Assembly (NCBI GenBank): GCA_022843955.1
Contig: JALHMQ010000020.1
Span: 29,605 to 93,604, forward strand
From: Burkholderiaceae bacterium
GTDB lineage: Bacteria; Pseudomonadota; Gammaproteobacteria; Burkholderiales; Burkholderiaceae_F
Length of the DNA stretch: 64,000 nucleotides
Direction of reading: 5' to 3'
The translations under genes and the position numbers were made by a program. The notes under the pieces were generated by a model. That model saw nothing but the letters and a program-made list of their open reading frames with translations. It ran no database searches and was not told where the DNA came from. Of this stretch, positions 61,579 to 64,000 are shown piece by piece. Positions within the stretch are counted from its first letter, which is position 1; every line of letters begins with the position of its first letter.

Positions 61579-62793
61579 ATGCCGACCTACCGCACTCGCG
61601 CATCTGGCCGCACCGAGGCTATCGTCCGCCACAGTCTTCTTCCGCGGCCGTTCTCGCGCACGTTCGACACTGAAGAAGAAGCGCGCGCGTATTGCGAGCA
61701 GCTTCAGCGGTCGCTTGATGCGGGCGTTGTTCCGCCCGGATTTATTGAGCTGCTCGCGACTAAGCGAGGGCGCGGCGGTGTGCCCGGGCTCGTCACGCTG
61801 CGCGATGCAATGCGGGAGTACGAGAGCACGGTGTCCTTGCGCGACCACGACCGCGAAACATTGCGGATCCTGTCCCGCAGCCGCGTGCATGGTGAGTTGT
61901 TCGCCGACATCGAAATCCGCGACATCACGCGCGCGTCGGTCGAGGAGTACGTCAAGCACCTGAAGACCGTCGACCAGGTCACGCCGGGCACTATTAAGAA
62001 GCGCATTGGCACGATGCGTCGGCTCGGCGCCTGGCTCTCGACAGTGCATTTCGCAGCGACGCCATTCAATGCTTGGGCAGAACTGCCGCGCAACTACAGC
62101 GCGTTCAGCGACCGCGACAAGAAGGCGTTGAGGGCGAGCGGAGCCGTCGTCCCGGAGAACACCGAACGCGACCGACGCGTGCTGCCTGAAGAAGAGGAAG
62201 CAGTTCGCTTGGTGCTCACCGGGCACGTGCGGCCGGACCGAGAGCGGGGTATCAACCTCGAGGGCGCTGCCGAGCTGATGTTGCTGTTCGCTTTGGCCCT
62301 CGAATCCGCGATGCGTTTGCGCGAGATGTACACGTTGACCACCGACCAAGTCGACTTGCCTAGCCGGACGATTTTTCTCGACAAGACAAAGAACGGCGAC
62401 CAGCGCCAAGTGCCTTTGACAACCGTCGCCGTCGCGGCACTGCGGGCCTACGCGGAGCCGGCTGGAATTCGCCTAGGTCCGGCGACACGTAAAGGCACCC
62501 GAAAAGCGGGCGGCCAACTGCTCTTTCCTGCGCTGTTCTCGGGGGGGTGGGACCCGAGATCTTTAGCAGCGACGACATCAAAGATCTCGGGCCGGTTCGG
62601 GCGCATTTTCAAGTACGCCGGCATTGAGGATCTCTCGTTTCACGACACCAGACACGAAGCGACGTGCCGCTTCTATGAGCGAACGACGCTGAGCGATGTT
62701 CAGATCGCGCGAATCACGGGCCACAAAGACTTGCGAATGCTAAAGCGCTACGCGAGCTTGCGCGGTTCCGACCTGGCGCCGAGGCTTTGGTGA
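61579..62793 (+). CDS. int: Tyrosine recombinase / phage-type integrase
   Basis: This protein has about 404 residues. The C-terminal catalytic domain has the full active-site set: R246 in ALESAMRLREMYTL, the lysine in DKTKNGDQRQVPL, H355 and R358 in FHDTRHEATCR, H382 in ITGHKDLRMLKRYA and nucleophile Y391. The N-terminal core-binding domain spans ~75-170. The start is uncertain: ATG at 61579 gives MPTYRTRASGR; ATG at 61540 and TTG at 61498 are open alternatives, and none has a good ribosome binding site. Located 162 bases after tRNA-Cys, it probably integrates the element into that gene. Confidence 0.93.
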   Translation: MPTYRTRASGRTEAIVRHSLLPRPFSRTFDTEEEARAYCEQLQRSLDAGVVPPGFIELLATKRGRGGVPGLVTLRDAMREYESTVSLRDHDRETLRILSRSRVHGELFADIEIRDITRASVEEYVKHLKTVDQVTPGTIKKRIGTMRRLGAWLSTVHFAATPFNAWAELPRNYSAFSDRDKKALRASGAVVPENTERDRRVLPEEEEAVRLVLTGHVRPDRERGINLEGAAELMLLFALALESAMRLREMYTLTTDQVDLPSRTIFLDKTKNGDQRQVPLTTVAVAALRAYAEPAGIRLGPATRKGTRKAGGQLLFPALFSGGWDPRSLAATTSKISGRFGRIFKYAGIEDLSFHDTRHEATCRFYERTTLSDVQIARITGHKDLRMLKRYASLRGSDLAPRLW

Positions 62794-62809
62794 CTGCGGC
62801 GGTCGCGGA

Positions 62810-63190
62810 CTAGTGCTTGGGCGGCTCGTCTGGCTGCCGAGCGGCTTGTGCTCGGCGAATCTCATCGAGCGTTGGAAGCACAGGCAGGTCAACGCGCCGC
62901 GGGCGTCCCCGGCCTCGACGGGGCGCAGGGGCACCAGATCCGTCCTCGACCTCGCGCTCTGAAGGGCGCATGCCGCCCCGACGCAACTCCGCTTCCTCAT
63001 GCGCTTTGTCGCGGATGCAGTCGCACAGCTGAGACCGCAGAAAGACCCAGGACTTCCCAAACTTCGTGCCAGGGATGATTCCCCGCCGGGCCAACGACTC
63101 CACTGTCTGAGAGTCGCAATGCAGGAGCACCGCAGCGGTCTCGGAGTCGATGGTCTCATCGTCGTTCAGGTCAATATGTGGGGCGTCCAT
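62810..63190 (-). CDS. Helix-turn-helix DNA-binding protein (excisionase-like)
   Basis: This is a 126-residue protein. Residues ~14-55 resemble the MerR/excisionase-type winged helix-turn-helix (IDSETAAVLLHCDSQTVESL followed by ARRGIIPGTKFGKSWVFL, the characteristic wing). The rest is charged and low in complexity, with an AT-hook-like RRGRGRPRRVD near residue 92 and a Pro/Lys end. It converges on the integrase gene with 16 bases between stops. An excisionase or a regulator of the element is likely; the AT-hook-like patch would add minor-groove binding. Confidence 0.75.
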   Translation of the reverse strand: MDAPHIDLNDDETIDSETAAVLLHCDSQTVESLARRGIIPGTKFGKSWVFLRSQLCDCIRDKAHEEAELRRGGMRPSEREVEDGSGAPAPRRGRGRPRRVDLPVLPTLDEIRRAQAARQPDEPPKH

Positions 63191-63488
63191 GTCTGCTGCT
63201 CGCTGCTTCTGTTTAACCTGCGCGCAACACTAAGGTAGCCAGCCGCTACACGAGGTGGCCGGGAACGACGACTAACTACCCTGCCAACCACGGCTTGGCG
63301 GTAAACCGAAGGGAACCCGCGCGAGCCTCCGCAACGTGCGTCGCATCAGGGCGGACTTGATGGCCTGATGGACACACAACGGTGCGAAGAAGCAGGGGCC
63401 TCGAGCGTCCGAAGCGGCATTCTGAGCGGTAAGAGACAGCGCGTCGCGGTGTGTCAGCTTCGGCTAGCGATTGGGTCGGCGCGAGGGG
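63191..63488. other. Non-coding stretch upstream of the helix-turn-helix gene
   Basis: These 298 bases hold no convincing gene. They should include the promoter of the minus-strand helix-turn-helix gene; I see no clear -35/-10 pair. The sequence is less GC-rich near 63220-63300 than the core chromosome, in keeping with acquired DNA. Confidence 0.5.
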
Positions 63489-63617
63489 GCTAGCCGGTCT
63501 GTAGACCGGCTAGCGTTCGATGGCCGACCCTCTCCAAGGCGCCAGCCGGTCTGTAGACCGGCTGGCTCTCGATCCGCCGATCAATCCCACTTCCCAGCCG
63601 GTCTGTAGACCGGCTGG
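63489..63617. repeat. Three palindromic repeats with a 52-53 base period
   Basis: The core AGCCGGTC-TGTA-GACCGGCT occurs three times, at 63489-63514, 63541-63566 and 63594-63617. The first two extend to 11-base perfect arms around the TGTA loop and the third to 10-base arms. Flanks differ in compensating ways (GCTAGC versus GCCAGC/GCTGGC), so pairing is kept. The spacers are 26 and 27 bases and unrelated apart from TCGA soon after each copy. Possible roles are protein-binding sites, iterons of a mobile element or stem-loops in RNA. Confidence 0.9.
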
Positions 63618-63882
63618 CAATCGACGGCAGGCTAAGACAGGACCTGGTTGCAAGTACCCTCGCAAAGCCTTTCCGTTCGACCTTCCCGCCGCACCCTTGC
63701 GCTCTATTCGCCTCGTAGAGGCCTTCCCCGGCGCATTGCTCCCCCCGGCTTGAACCCTTCGGCGCGCACTCACGGCCGGCCATTTCCCGTCCTCTCCCTG
63801 GCATTCCCGCGGCCTTTCGAGTCCTATTCGACCCCGGATCACCCCGATAGCTAAGGCTTAGTTGAAAAGAGAGGCGACTTTA
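63618..63882. other. Non-coding stretch between the palindromic repeats and the IS3-family end
   Basis: These 265 bases hold no recognisable gene; open frames are Arg/Pro-rich shadows. The last ~40 bases (GTTGAAAAGAGAGGC and following) are AT-richer and border the insertion sequence. Confidence 0.45.
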
Positions 63883-64000
63883 TGAACCGCCCCGGCTTCA
63901 CCGGAGACACCCGGGTTTAAGTCAAGCCGGAATGGCTGACTCAGATTGCTGCTGAAGGTACTGCATCTCGCGTTCTGCCGGCGGCACGTTGCCGATCGAT
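63883..64000 (-). mobile_element. End of an IS3-family insertion sequence (continues beyond window)
   Basis: The sequence from 63883 begins TGAACCGCCCCGG and continues with TTCACCGGAGACAC, which I recognise as the terminal inverted repeat type of IS3-family elements (starting TG). Just inside it the minus strand encodes the C-terminus of an IS3 transposase. The element therefore enters from the right edge with its 3' end here. The other end and any target duplication are outside the window. Confidence 0.82.
63922..64000 (-). CDS. IS3-family transposase, C-terminal fragment (cut by window edge)
   Basis: The minus strand encodes 25 residues ending in a stop at 63922-63924, beginning SIGNVPPAEREMQYLQQQ. 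The pattern IGNVPPAE with a short tail is the usual C-terminus of IS3-family DDE transposases (OrfB). The catalytic domain lies outside the window, so integrity cannot be judged. The stop falls about 40 bases inside the inverted-repeat end, as expected for these elements. Confidence 0.83.
   Translation of the reverse strand, partial: SIGNVPPAEREMQYLQQQSESAIPA

Noticed and set aside
63489..63617. Short CRISPR array
   Set aside because: Repeats are complete palindromes, only three copies, spacers 26-27 bases, and no cas gene in the window. Listed as a repeat instead.
63510..63842. 110-codon minus-strand open frame over the palindromic repeats
   Set aside because: It runs through the three palindromes and has an Arg/Gly/Ala-rich, domain-free sequence; no ribosome binding site.

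Overview
The window is high-GC DNA and looks like a betaproteobacterial (Burkholderiales-type) chromosome. The main evidence is the conserved order rne / rluC-HAD-Rieske / maf / yceD-rpmF-plsX-fabHDG-acpP-fabF / rpoE-rseA-rseB-degP / lepA-lepB-DUF4845-rnc-era-recO-pdxJ-acpS-nagZ. The genus cannot be fixed from sequence reading alone.

Region 1 (1-31.0 kb) is a complete type VI secretion system (T6SS) in two convergent blocks. The plus-strand block reads tssA (cut by the window edge), tssB, tssC, hcp, tagJ, tssE, tssF, tssG, clpV, an unknown gene, a reversed TPR-methyltransferase gene, a DUF4280 PAAR-like gene, vgrG, tagH (FHA), pppA, an unknown gene, a VWA / PP2C / YegI-like kinase triad, a ribbon-helix-helix regulator and a polyhydroxybutyrate-depolymerase-like esterase. 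The minus-strand block reads tssJ, tssK, tssL, tssM, tagF. All 13 core components are present. The sheath (TssBC), tube (Hcp), spike (VgrG plus PAAR-like), baseplate (TssEFGK), membrane complex (TssJLM) and recycling ATPase (ClpV with TagJ) are accompanied by threonine-phosphorylation regulators (TagH, PppA, TagF). No canonical PpkA is present in the window; the kinase of the VWA/PP2C/kinase triad is the only kinase seen.

Region 2 (31.2-39.5 kb) holds moaA and rne on the minus strand, then rluC, a HAD phosphatase and a Rieske protein on the plus strand. These converge on a tetrapyrrole-methylase-family gene and maf on the minus strand.

Region 3 (39.6-46.4 kb) is the fatty acid and phospholipid initiation cluster: yceD, rpmF, plsX, fabH, fabD, fabG, acpP, fabF and a small YgfX-like membrane protein. 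Region 4 (46.5-50.5 kb) is the envelope-stress operon rpoE-rseA-rseB-degP, ending at a terminator-like hairpin. Region 5 (50.6-61.1 kb) is a tightly packed housekeeping run from lepA to pgsA with many 1-8 base overlaps, which suggests translational coupling.

Region 6 (61.1-64.0 kb) starts with tRNA-Gly(GCC), preceded by a full-consensus sigma-70 promoter and followed by a strong terminator. Next is tRNA-Cys(GCA), then a tyrosine recombinase, a small helix-turn-helix (excisionase-like) gene, three regularly spaced palindromic repeats and the end of an IS3-family element. This is the start of a probable integrated element at tRNA-Cys; it runs off the right edge.
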